A DNA stretch of 64,000 nt from Seiridium cupressi (Eukaryota > Ascomycota > Sordariomycetes > Amphisphaeriales > Sporocadaceae), in assembly GCA_036674765.1 (NCBI GenBank), contig JARVKI010000017.1, positions 1-64,000 of the forward strand, in the 5' to 3' direction. The translations under genes were made by a program, and so were the position numbers. Positions 20,016 through 31,239 of this stretch are shown in pieces. How positions within the stretch are numbered: position 1 is the stretch's first letter; the number at the start of each line of letters is the position of its first letter. Under the pieces are notes generated by a model that saw only the letters and a program-made list of their open reading frames with translations, was not told the DNA's origin and ran no database searches.

Positions 20016-22400
20016 TCATAGAGCAAGTTCCTGCTCGGCCTCGCCGGCTTTTGTCACGAGCACATCCCGTTCCTCAGAGCTGTACACCCCCGCTGCAACG
20101 AATGCATCTGCCGTCGTGGTAACTGCGTCCACAAACGCTGCGTGTGTGGCAAACGGCGCCTGATCCCACAACACGTCCAAGAACGTCGGCCCGTCCGTGC
20201 CCGGAGACGTGATCCCCTCGACCGGCACGTCGTAAAGTGGCAGGCTGTCGTCACGCTTGCGGTTGGCCACACCTGTGTCGAGCGTGCCAAATAAGACGGC
20301 CGGTTCGACACGCCGAAAGTATGACGATGCCGGTTGCGCATCACCGATATAGTAGGGACGTGCCGTCAGATTCCCGTCTGCCGTGGTGAAGAGGGGGTCA
20401 CCAGCGGATGTGAGGGTCGTCTGCGTGATGGCCGCCCGTGCGTAATCACCATCCAGCTTCAGGTGTTGGTATAGCGACAGGTTCCGGTAGCTGCCGCTGT
20501 CACCGTCTGGTGTGCCGACGAGCTGTAGTAACACCGGTCCCCACATAATGTTCTGGGTGTCTGGACGGTCCAAGGCCCGTTCGATCCGCATGCTGAATGG
20601 CATTCGCACCTCGATCACATCGCCTGTCTGCCAGGTCCTGCTTAGAGTCAGATACGTACCGAGTTGTGCCTCCACGTCCGGCTGAGCCTCTCCGTTGACG
20701 GTGACTTGGAAGCCCTCGCGGACCCAGCTTGGTACCCGTAGCTTAATGTCCAACGGGCCTTCTCCCGTAATAGTAAAATTGGCCGTATTCCCGCGCGGAA
20801 AGTCTGTCTCCTGCTGCACTGTAAAACCCTTGTCCGCCCATGTCAGCGTGGACGGGATGAACAAGTTGACCCAGAGTGCCGATCCATCTGCCGAGCGCAA
20901 GTAGACTGTCTCCTGGTACTTGGTGTGGCTCTCCATACCAGTACCACCACAGCAGGTGCCGGTATTGCCAAAGTCGCGGGTGACGCCCGGAGTAAGCGGT
21001 TGGAAGTAGGTGAGTTGTGGGTCTTCAGTGCTGGTCGTGTCGGCACGCGACCCTGAAATCATGTTGAATAGACCACGCTCGTAGTTGTCCATATACGTAG
21101 CATTGTGCTCGTGCATGAACAGATTCCTAGCCAGCTTAAGCAGGTTGTACGTCGTGCATGTCTCGGCGCCGTCTCCAGCGATGGCATTGGCAATGTCGTC
21201 CCTGTTCTGGAACAGCTCACCGTTGACGTCGGAGCCTGGGAAGGAGCCGCCAGTGCCGCCATGGGCAAATCCGCGGTGTGGCTCTACCCAGCCATAGAAG
21301 TTCTTCGCCGCTGTCAAGTACTCCTGCTCCCCGCCTTGTTCATATATTCTCATGTAGCCAATGAACTGAGGGACGTGCGTGTTCGCATGCAGTCGCTGCC
21401 TTCGGCGTCGACCTGGTATGTTGTCGGCCGCCACGACCAGGATATCCCGATCCTCCACAGCCGCGCCGAATAAAGACTCCCGGTTGTCAAAGGCCTTGGC
21501 AGTCTCCATGTGACGGGCATCGCCAGTCAACTCATAGATCTCGGGAAATACCTCATTGGCCCCACCATACTCGCCTGCAATGTAAAGATCCCACATGTAG
21601 TTGAGGTCGTCCCTGGTTAAGTTTCCAGTGTAGCCAGGCTGGTTCTTATCGCCGATGGTCAATGCGAGGTATGCCCAGTCTGCCATCTTTACGACAACGT
21701 CGAGAGCTTGTGAATTATTGGTGTTGTAATATGAGTCTAGGAGCCCTCGCATGATCTTGTGCTGTGTGTACCAGGGCGCCCAGGTATTGTTGTTAAGATC
21801 GCTTCCGTATATCGCCCAGCGCGGGGGACCGAGCCGCAAGACTGTGTCTTCTGGAAGCGCGCCCAAGTATCCGGGGTAAGTGGGAATCCAGGAGGCGGTG
21901 CTGGAATTGGGGAGGTTACCGTCCATCCGAGCAGTGATCGCATCCTGGCAGGCAGCCAGTTCCGTGACCATCCAGTCAAGCTTGGTTTTGAAGATCTTTT
22001 CGCCTTGTTCGGCATACGATTGGGAGAGGGCCGTCATGAAGTGACCTGTCCAGTGCCCACTGAGCAGCCCACCGTCCTCCCAGCCGCCAGGCGGAGAAAC
22101 GTCCTCTGGGTTAGGCCGGCCCGCTTGGGCATTGAAGAGGACCAAGAATTGCCGCTCGTCATACTCCCTAAGAAACTCCTCGACGCGATCACGCTTCTCC
22201 TGCATCAACCCGCTACCGAGCCGGACCTGGTCAAGACGGAACGGCCGCACCGGCGCGTTGCCACCGGGACCCGGGTCTGCAGGCACGTCGGCCAAGGCGT
22301 CGGTGGTGATAACGTCATTCCCGACAAGCGCAGTGGCCCCTAGGGCAAAGGTCCGAAGGAGCCGGCGGGGGCTGAACGGAATTTGATTAAGCCAGGCCAT
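20016..22400 (-). CDS. GH127 (DUF1680) beta-L-arabinofuranosidase-like glycosidase
   Basis: A single exon of 794 residues with no intron, unlike most neighbours. The family signature is clear: a catalytic-domain opening with SGHWTGHFMTALSQSYA (about 114-130), a central WAPWYTQHKIMRGLLDSY, then THVPQFIGYMRIYE. The metal/catalytic residues of GH127 are present: E413-x-C415 in GAETCTTYNLLKLARNLF and the C483-C484 pair in TCCGGTGMES. In the characterised enzyme a Cys of that pair is the nucleophile and Zn is held by one Glu and three Cys. A C-terminal beta-sandwich follows (LDIKLRVPSW region). The N-terminus has a twin-Arg-like PRRLLRTFALGATAL stretch typical of actinobacterial export signals. 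Proposed role: release of L-arabinofuranose from plant glycans. Bacterial origin is inference. Confidence 0.88.
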   Translation of the reverse strand: MAWLNQIPFSPRRLLRTFALGATALVGNDVITTDALADVPADPGPGGNAPVRPFRLDQVRLGSGLMQEKRDRVEEFLREYDERQFLVLFNAQAGRPNPEDVSPPGGWEDGGLLSGHWTGHFMTALSQSYAEQGEKIFKTKLDWMVTELAACQDAITARMDGNLPNSSTASWIPTYPGYLGALPEDTVLRLGPPRWAIYGSDLNNNTWAPWYTQHKIMRGLLDSYYNTNNSQALDVVVKMADWAYLALTIGDKNQPGYTGNLTRDDLNYMWDLYIAGEYGGANEVFPEIYELTGDARHMETAKAFDNRESLFGAAVEDRDILVVAADNIPGRRRRQRLHANTHVPQFIGYMRIYEQGGEQEYLTAAKNFYGWVEPHRGFAHGGTGGSFPGSDVNGELFQNRDDIANAIAGDGAETCTTYNLLKLARNLFMHEHNATYMDNYERGLFNMISGSRADTTSTEDPQLTYFQPLTPGVTRDFGNTGTCCGGTGMESHTKYQETVYLRSADGSALWVNLFIPSTLTWADKGFTVQQETDFPRGNTANFTITGEGPLDIKLRVPSWVREGFQVTVNGEAQPDVEAQLGTYLTLSRTWQTGDVIEVRMPFSMRIERALDRPDTQNIMWGPVLLQLVGTPDGDSGSYRNLSLYQHLKLDGDYARAAITQTTLTSAGDPLFTTADGNLTARPYYIGDAQPASSYFRRVEPAVLFGTLDTGVANRKRDDSLPLYDVPVEGITSPGTDGPTFLDVLWDQAPFATHAAFVDAVTTTADAFVAAGVYSSEERDVLVTKAGEAEQELAL

Positions 22401-24050
22401 GGAAACGCTTCTACAGGCGGGATGGTGTTAACAGTTATGTCGCCTTTGATCGGGAGCCCGAGTACACCTGCTATATTTGCTGTTTGGTGGTTGAGCAGTG
22501 GACGTCTTACCGCAGAGAACTTTCTTCACTACCCAAGTTCCAATAAGAACTTGTGGAAGAGAGAAGACGGTACTGCGCCGCCGAGGTAGACATATCGACA
22601 ACAACAATATAGTGATACGAGCCTCTTCCTGATGTTATCGCATGTTCAAGAATAGTCTGATGGGGAGGCTTCCATCAACCGAAACCGATTGGTGTGAATA
22701 ATGTCTTCCCGTATCACAGATTTAAAGTCTAGGAGGGGTCCGGGTTCGATAAGGCAGGTGACTTCTGCCGGCTGATGGATACTAATGATAACGTCTAGAC
22801 TAGCATCTTTCTTGACCCCTGCCGCCGTCCCACCAATGTTACCTGGTCAAGCGCGTGTGGTTGCACTCAACCCACTTTTGATCAACCATAAAGCCTCACT
22901 TTCGGCCTAGTGATTGGTCGATTCTCCCGTTAGACTAGTAACTAGCACTATCACCCTACTGTAAAATACTACGTGGTATTAGTACAGTTCTGTACGTTGA
23001 TCCTTCTCAAAACACTGGCATTGAAAGCAGCTCAAGGGTAGTTGGCTATCTAAGTGAACTCATATTGTTCATTGGTTAGCTTTCCCCCTCAAAAGCTTAT
23101 TTTATTATTATAATTTCAATTCAATCAACCCCGTACTTATATTTCATCACAATTACAATGTAGGCATTTTTGACAAGATAGCAGTTATGACTCACCACTA
23201 AGAAAGACCAACAGCTTTGAACGGCGACTTTAACGAGAGTCGAGTAGTCGAGCAGCCCATCGGGTAAATGTGGTCTCAGTTGAGGATGATGTAGACGTCC
23301 GCCACCATAATTGGAGGGAGCCTCTCCTCTGTTTTTCGAGCCACTGGTTGTATGTCCCAGGACACTTTTCGCATCCCGTAGGCCGCGTGATGATGACAGG
23401 TTCCAGCGGGCACTTGATCTCTCGTTTCGTCTACATTGGACAGCTGGGTAGTGGATGTTACGGGACTGCTTGGCATTGGCAAGACGAAAGGTCCGAGTAT
23501 TTTCGACACTAGAAGCACCTCACTCTCTCTTCGACGTAGGCCAGAGAATGTTGAGAAGCTGAAAATTATTCCAGGGCACAAGATACATGACTATGGTCTC
23601 TTGGGGTGACCCTGTGCTTTTTAAAGGGTAGTAAGAACGGCTCGCTGTTTGATGTCACGGTCATGTGACAGGAGTTCGTGCACGGACCATATGGCCCGTG
23701 CGCCATGTAGATAAGTATCTAGACTGGAGCGCTGGAGAGGATTCCCTCCTCAGCGCAACAACAATTCATATGAGTACCCTTACATTTGGATCGCGTTATT
23801 TAGTCTGGCAGTGAGCCATGTCCTTGTTCTGAGAACACTGGTTCCCGAGTTCTGCTTTTAACAAATGATATAAGCACCTCAAGGTTTATCCTCAGGCAGT
23901 CTAGGCTACATGACTCTAACAGCTAATTTGGCGATGAATAACTTGGTTTCCTATCAAGCCTCCTATTATAAGCGTGATAGTGTATCTCTAATTGGTGTAG
24001 CAATATTTCAGATAACCTTTAATTGCTTCTTTTCAAAATCTCGTTGAGGG
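22401..24050. other. intergenic, nothing recognised
   Basis: The upstream side of the GH127 gene. AT-rich patches occur near 23,080-23,150; frames are short. A short inverted motif (GTGCACGG ... CCGTGCGC) is near 23,678-23,702. No gene supported. Confidence 0.45.
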
Positions 24051-25813
24051 TCACGATCTCTCGATAACGATATCATGTTTTACGCATATGACCAATCTAT
24101 TGGATTTGCGTCTGCCTATTGGTGAACTAGAGGCAATTTCAGTACCAATATGTGGTGGCGATAGGCTGTAATCCTCTACACCGCCGGAACAAGACCGATT
24201 TCGGTGGGTTGAGGCTGCCTTCTGGGGCCGGGTCAGACATAGCGGTCTTTTCCGCGCAATGCACGTGCTTTGGTCTTGATTATTGGCAGTAGGAGGAGTG
24301 TGCGATCTACAGTCTTCCAGTCCAAATATCAAATTGCTGTCAGACTCTATAGGCCAACCTCGAGCTAGCCCCTTATTTCCAGCTTCGAGATCTACTGGAT
24401 GCTTGCTTTGGAAGGTGTTGTACCTAGCCTGCTGGGTACAACCTCGTCCGTACCCGGTGGACAGTACCGGAAACCATCGCGTCGTCAGTGGACGGAGACA
24501 AAGTAAGCACGAGCAGGTAGGCCTGGAGCATAGCTCGTATAATGACCAGAGGGACGAGCCCACATTTCCCTATGTAGCATCTACTCCTAGATGTAGTTGC
24601 TTGATCCGGATGAGTGAAATTGCACATGTAATATATTCGTCAAGAGATATCGACAAAAGGTTATGTAAGCGTTCAGAATACTCACAAGAAGCCCAAAGAG
24701 AAAATATGGGAAAAACACATGCCTGTCAAAGAAAAACGTCAGACGATATCAGGTGCAGTTGTGCAAGCTGTCTTTCCTTTCGGGCATAGATCATATAGTC
24801 CGCTCGACCAAATCGTTTGGATAGCAAGGCAGCAGATTGACGGGATCTATGGACTTACTTGAGTTTTGGAAAGTTCAAGCTTCGAAGTACCAGCACAGGC
24901 ACAGAATATGGCAACATCTGTTATGATGTTACCGGCGGCGTTTTGATACCACTCCGGTGTGCTGGAATGCAAGTTGCTGGCACTGATGAATCCCAAATTC
25001 CTTCTATGTGAAAGCAAAGGAGAATAGTCAGGAAAAGCTGTGACAAACTCCAACTGCCGAGGACCACCGTTGCTGCTATGCACATCTTCCGCATTGTTGG
25101 CGTTGGGAGAACCCGATAGTATTGTGTCAAGAAACTCATCTTTACCAAACTAATAGTGATATTGTACCTTGATAAAATCCGTGTCAGTACTAGCTCTTGA
25201 TGGCTTGTTGTCAGGATTTTGAAACATATTCCGGGAGTACCTGATTCTCAAAACATTGTACTCACTCTTAAAGCAACCCCAAGAGGCAAAGGACCTAAGA
25301 AAGTACGTACCAGATCAACACAACGTAGAAGTTCTCGAAATATATTAGCAGGCATCTGCAGGATGATCTTATTGGGAAAATACCTGCATGTAGTTTATGA
25401 AACCAGTGGGTTGTGGTGATACGCCGATGCGGTGGCCGAGGCACTGTCTTGTCACTAATTGGCCAAGGCAGCGGTCAAAAGTGACGCCATGACAGGAACA
25501 ATGGATAGCATCACTGTATCACTGACTTATCCCGGTCGCTAGTGTAAAGAACTGGTTATCTCGTTAACAACCACAGTCAACACATTGCATGTTCTCCTGA
25601 ATGCACAAGAGTCACCAGTGACAGCCAGTCATCTATACCTAACTGATTCAAGATAGCAGGCCTAGTGTAGAAACGCAAAGTAACAGCAATAGTTGCACCC
25701 ATCATTAGAATGATGGATACACCAAAAATAGTTGTGGCCCGTGAGTCGGGGGAGAACAATTCCGGATCGTCGATGTGGTTTATACCCACCGGGCTGATAT
25801 CGGGTTGACTCAA
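24051..25813 (-). pseudogene. decayed PTH11-like / fungal rhodopsin-domain receptor gene
   Basis: Starts at ATG 25813 (MSQPDISPVGINHIDD), with exon 1 reaching TLRFYTRPAILNQLGIDDWLS. Successive family blocks follow on the minus strand: GHRIGVSPQPTGFINYMQ (about 25,400), FENFYVVLIW then ITISLVKMSFLTQYYRVLP (about 25,140), LGSWSLSQLFLTILLCFHIEGIW, EWYQNAAGNIITDVAIF (about 24,930), LELSKTQ, ACVFFPYFLFGLL, CAISLIRIKQLHLGVDAT and GNVGSSLWSLYELC. Two lesions are visible. A one-base frame change lies between CIPAH and EWYQN (about 24,945-24,965). A TAG at 24572-24570 stands where the family normally has an aromatic residue (D-A-T-x-G-N-V). The acceptor before the CAIS exon also lacks AG. Intact members are plasma-membrane receptors; this copy is probably non-functional. 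Confidence 0.65.
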
Positions 25814-27632
25814 GCTACTAGATGCTCAGAGATATAAACAGTAGTGCGTAACATGATTCTATTGAGTCGGGATGGCCATCAGTTATACTCGATTGCATCA
25901 TTATGGCTTTCCGGAGTATCGTGAGGGGAGCTATGACCTCTTGCTTGTGCCCGTGTGACGGACAGAGCAGGGCCGACTGCAATAGACGACCCATACTCCC
26001 GTGCCTCCGTCAAAGGAAAATTCGTACAAGGCGATATATAGCACCATGTCGCCTATCCTCGCTCCATGTTTGCTCTATGCGGTTCAGTGGGCGACCTTCT
26101 CGACGCTAGGTTCCGTCACGGACATGGGAAGAGCGGGAAAATCCACGTTGAAATTATCCCCATGCAGCTCATTTCAGTAAATACGGCCTCTCACTGGCCT
26201 GGTTCGCCATGCAGGCCAACACTCAGACCGAGGAAACATGATGTTGTAAAAGAAATATTGCCAAAGATTTGGTACTGAGGGCGGGCTGCTCTCTTATTGT
26301 AACACTCGGGTCTATGCGTACCGTATATAGGAAAACTAGTACTCACTCCTAGATCGAACCGAACCAATCGTCTGGTTGAACGGCAACGGAACTAGGACGA
26401 TCGTGTGTAACGGGATAGTAGTTGCGGCTCCAGAGGTCTGTGCATGACTGGCTTGTATATAATGCAGCATGGTTGCTAGACAGCCCAAGCCTTCACGGAT
26501 CAAGGCCATCCCTGTTAGCCACAGAATCTGTAGAGAGTACCAGATAGTTGTAGAGGGATTGTAGGCGTTGCTATGTTCACTAAAGGATGTTTTAGCTACT
26601 GTATTACAAGCATGCAGCTGGCTGGACCGGAGGAATCCGATATGCGGGACGGCACGGAAGCAAGAGAGGGTTGACCAAAAACGTGGCTTGCCTCTGTGGG
26701 TGTGCACGCGCTGCGCATTGAAGAAATCACACTGATCAAATTGGCTAGCAGACGGAGCTGAAGCTTTTGTTGCGGCCAAAAGTAAAGTATCAGTAAATCG
26801 ATGCTAAAAGGTTCCAATGTATGACATTCAGTCTCAATCGTCTTCCTAGTCACAATTGATGGGCTAATGTAGTCAACTTGAGAATACACCGCTGAATGCC
26901 TCCACGAAGTCACTGCGTGTTCCTGTGCGCTTTACTACACCATGCCAAAGGCGAGATACTATGATTGCCCTCATATGCAGAATGGACCATGTGAATTCGT
27001 CTCCCGCCTGTAGAGGTGAAATTAGTACACAATAAAACGACACACATACTTGGAAACCTAATCCGTTTATGCTTGTGTCACTGCATTATTTGACAATTTT
27101 CACAGCTTATTTTTTATTAATTGACATAGCTAGACAATTAAGGTGCTGGCGGGTAAGCCGGAAGAGGATGCGTTAGATTGCTATCTACAAAGTCACTACA
27201 ACATCCAAATCAGCGTATAAATAATTCTTGAAGGGACGAATGTCATCTTATCACAAAATTCCTCTACTGCCAGTACTTTTCGCATGCCCATTGGGCTAAC
27301 TGCTCGCATTCTTGGAACGTATATGCGAAGCAGGCCTGGCAATTCTCAACGTGTACAATTTCTCAGTGCAGCTCTACATAACCGAGATCATATTTAAGTG
27401 TACGCCACTTTATAGGCAGTCTCTTTCTGTCTAGGACATACGGAGAATTACGCGTTCCACCCTTCGACGCAGATGTCTGATTGCATAAACCCTTTTCTGA
27501 GGTATCGTAAATTAATAGCTTGGCGTTCCATGAGCCAACCCTACATTGTACCATTGAAAAGAGAGTAAACTCATCCCTGCACGGAAGAGCTGGTCCACCA
27601 CGTCGTAAATACCATACGCTATTGCTTACCAC

Positions 27633-27712
27633 GGCCCGTGCAGTCTGCCCTATCCCACAACTAATATGATTCTAAAGCAAGGTTACCAAAGTCCTGTCCG
27701 CATGCACGGGCC
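27633..27712. repeat. 10-bp inverted repeat pair
   Basis: GGCCCGTGCA at 27633-27642 and its reverse complement TGCACGGGCC at 27703-27712, 60 bp apart. No target duplication is obvious, so I do not call it a transposon end. Confidence 0.4.
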
Positions 27713-30651
27713 AAGTGAGTAAACATGAAAGATTCAAGGAGAAAAGGTTCGGAGCGCGAACTGTCTTTCTTGGGTGGTTCAGAGATTCAGGGCGACTGAT
27801 GTTGAAATTAGCCTAGACACCACCGTGATGGATGGATAGTACGATGTACATACATAGACAAGTCGACGGGGTGGCGGGGAAGTGACCGGTTCTGCATTTG
27901 CCCTCGTCTATCTGAACGCAGCACAATATTTGAGCACAAATCTCAACGATGCGGGCAAGACGATTACATCAGAGGGAAACAAATCATATCCAACTAAACG
28001 ACTCACTAGATGACGATTCTAGAAGCCAGGAGGCATATCTAGTACTAAAGTCCGATATTGGTTCATGATTAATGGGTGCATCCTCAAAACATCAGACAAC
28101 AAATGACTAGCTCGAACAGCGTACCCATGCAGGCGTGATACTTTTCAAGCAGGACCAGGATCTTTTGTTCTAGGTTTCAAGCTTACGAATCATGATACTT
28201 TTAAAAATCGCAGAGGCACGGTCTTCCGCATAGACATTATTCGCCCAACGGAGCAGATGTCTCGTTCTCAACATTATGTCAAGCTGAAGCGCGTAGTCGA
28301 CGAGACGAGAGCGCCTGGAGATATCGATATGGTACCTGCAGACTTCAGCTATGACTAGACAAGGCAATCGAGATGGGATCAGATGGGCTATCCTTGTAGA
28401 TGCATCAATGATACTCGGGCAACATGAGATCGCGTTTGACATCACCATCTAGACACCAGGGTACCCCCGCGATAACAAACAAGATAGAACAGGACGTACA
28501 TGCCAGTCAGTGATAATTGGAGTGAGATCCTGTTGACACTGGCGCCCTTACAATTTCTGGCAATCATAAAACACCGGAGTGAAGGTTCCTACGTGTAGTC
28601 TCAGCAGACTACTAGCAAGCTAGTAGCCAACACAGCCGTCGCTTATTCGATTTCGACTACATTAACATGGCCAGTTCGTATTGGGCAAGCTACGACCTTT
28701 CACGCGAGGTTCCTACAGGGCTTCTGGGCCTAATACGGATACGCAAATTTCTTAGGGGCACAATAAATAGACGCAGTTGGTCATCACTAACCATCGTAAC
28801 GGTCATGACAGTTTGCCATGAGCCGGCACATGCACATTGAGTCTTGCTCAAATTTTCTTTCAGAGCAAGATGAGGGATTCCGGAGACATGGCAATTCTTG
28901 AGTCAGCAAAGAAGAAGGACCGGCAGTGAATTGTAGCACGCGTGGACATGTTTATAAGCACCGGGTTGTCGGGCTCTAGGCGGATGCCGTGAGCAGGACG
29001 AATCGGTAGGTAGTTGACCAGTCATTGGTCCGGGACTTGGGCGTGATCTGATCAACAACAGTGATCACCCAGTGGATTGACACTACGCTTACATTTGTAC
29101 AGTATACCGGCGGCCCGCGGTATATCAGACGTGGCCGCCTACCTAGACTCCGAGGGATCGTTAAAGGATTGCCGTACGTGACGTTGGTGTTACATGGTGG
29201 AAGTTTTCAAGGCTGAGTAAGATGCCAACACGGATATGCAGCTCATAACGGGCGACCCCCGAAAAAGAATTGCGTGACGCGCTGACGTCGGCAGGCTATT
29301 GGTCAGTGTACGTATGAGCGTTGGGATCATATCACGCGAATGTTGGCAGTAACCATTATACCAACCCTCTGGGCGCGTTATTTGTTTGGGTTTGGTTATT
29401 CCATATTACCTTTGTGTAGGCCTGGCCCTGCATCACAATGATGAAACGGATTGGGACAAGGACTTTGTTCCCGAAGCTTCGGTTTCGGCTGCAACCCAGC
29501 AATGCAAAGTTAACTTAATTATTGGGTGGAGCCGATTTAAAAGAAGACTTAGTCGCGGGTTGTCGGGTTGTTGGAAGAACCCGAAGCCGCCCTAGCGGTG
29601 CTGGTACCCAAGAACGGTGACAGTTTTGCGGCTCCTCCTTACCAAGCAGCAGGCCTTGTTCGGCCAAATCTGCAGGGAAGCATGGGCTGGAGCTCGTTCG
29701 GATCGATGCGAGGCCCAGCCAAGCCCTGTCTCTCTCGTGCTCATTGGCCCGGCATGTTTTCCAATCTCCTGGGATGAATGCAGGCGGCGATGCGAGCGGA
29801 CATGGCCAGAATCACACATGGGTGCCTCAATGTATGTACGTACTTACTGTATGCAGGTATTTCGATGAGCAATTGCTACGCATCAATCAATATCAGCGCA
29901 GGCTCGGAGACTTCTGTCAGTTGGAGGGTCGGCGCTGCCTTTGCCCAAGAACGCCTTATTAAATGATTTGAGCACCCTTTCTCTTCCCACCATCGACATG
30001 CATTTGTAGGTACTTTGCGCGGTGGCACGTTTCCACCCCGCCAAAGGTCTGATCTTAGCGCTAGGGGCATCAGTGGATACTATACATGCAATAGTAGATA
30101 GAAGATCTACATATATTCCGTGGAATGAATTGGATGGTAGCACCATCGTCGCAACAAACGAGGGCTGGCGGAGGCAGGTACAAGTTGTACTTCTAGCGTC
30201 CGGCATGCTTTGTTGCAGATGGCAAAGTTTAATAAGAATAAACTGTATGTAGTGTCACGCCAGATCAGAGCTTCACCTTCTCGCATGGATTTACGTGTTG
30301 TAAGATGTATCGTAATGCCACAAATCTTGTAGGTTAGAAGATGATGCAGCGGGGGCCACTAGCAAGTAGTCGCCATCGCCTTAGCGAGCCCCCAATCTCG
30401 GCGGGCTCCTCTTATCCGGTGAACGGGAACTAACAACAGCCCGTGAGGTACTCGACGTGCGTGTGAGCCTCCCCTCTGCGGCAAGATGAGGTAAGATGCA
30501 GCAGAACGAGCGTAACGAACCGGCGTGGCTGTAGCGCAGCGTTTCCGAGCGTGCATGGAGTCGAGGAAGGTCTGAATGACACGGAAAAAGCAAGAAAAAA
30601 AAGAAGGAGAGGGAAAGTCAAATCGAGCAGCAGTGGGATAATCAGAGTTCG

Positions 30652-30746
30652 TTCTAGAAAGAAGCTGTCGGGCGCCTAGTAACGCCCGGCTACAGCGCGA
30701 TACAGCGAGGCTAGCGTGCCAATTCCCCGGACTCTATATTCTAGAA
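30652..30746. promoter_or_regulatory. two TTCTAGAA dyads upstream of the ABC transporter
   Basis: TTCTAGAA occurs at 30652-30659 and again at 30739-30746, 494-588 bp before the ABC transporter ATG. TTCnnGAA is the half-pair core of heat-shock-factor sites. Two copies in about 95 bp may be functional or chance; a three-unit array is not present. Confidence 0.25.
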
Positions 30747-31239
30747 CTGCTGGTGGAGCGGCCCTAGGGGTCTTCGATTAGCCCGAGCTTCCACATGCTT
30801 GATTGTGCCCGGGTCCGCCACTGTCATTACGAAACCGACGGAGTAACTTGGGTTATTTTCAATAAATATCGTCGCGCACCCCTGGGACCGCCAGTCTCTT
30901 GCCGACTCTCTCCTCTAACGTCTCGACGCTTTCTTTTCCTCTCCTCGCCTCTACAAAGCGGTAGACATTGAGCTCAGAGTCCTTCACTGGATCCTCTCTT
31001 CGCGCGGTATAATCATTCTTTTAACTAGACTGCCCAAACGGCCGCAACTGAATCCTAGAAACTTTAATACCCTACATTAACCACTAGATCCCATACTTTT
31101 TTATTGAGTGGGACCTTGCATACCTACATGTAAACAAGCCCCAAACGCAACCTACATTTGAGATAAACCGAAAAGCAATCACGACGCATCTCGCGAGGCG
31201 ACTGGAGGAAGATTCTGCCTTACACAGGCGGCCCTCACG

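Larger units (their letters stand above)
25814..31239. other. 5.4-kb gene-poor region
   Basis: No gene can be supported. Two minus-strand frames read somewhat protein-like but match nothing I know: 26336-26779 (segment IWYSLQILWLTGMALIREG) and 28170-28448 (segment SRRSRLVDYALQLDIMLRTR). Both could be debris. The last ~350 bp before the ABC gene are pyrimidine-rich (CTCTCCTCTAACGTCTC near 30,908; TTCTTTTCCTCTCCTCGCC near 30,933), typical of a fungal promoter or leader for a well-expressed gene. Confidence 0.45.

Noticed and set aside
21759..22343. 194-codon plus-strand frame across the GH127 gene
   Set aside because: Antisense shadow; the GH127 motifs on the minus strand explain the open frame.
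22730..22765. GGGTTCGATAAGG looked like a tRNA T-loop
   Set aside because: No acceptor, D or anticodon arms could be folded around it.
29386..29595. Short plus-strand frame near 29.4 kb
   Set aside because: No motif, no splice partners, and composition like the surrounding non-coding DNA.
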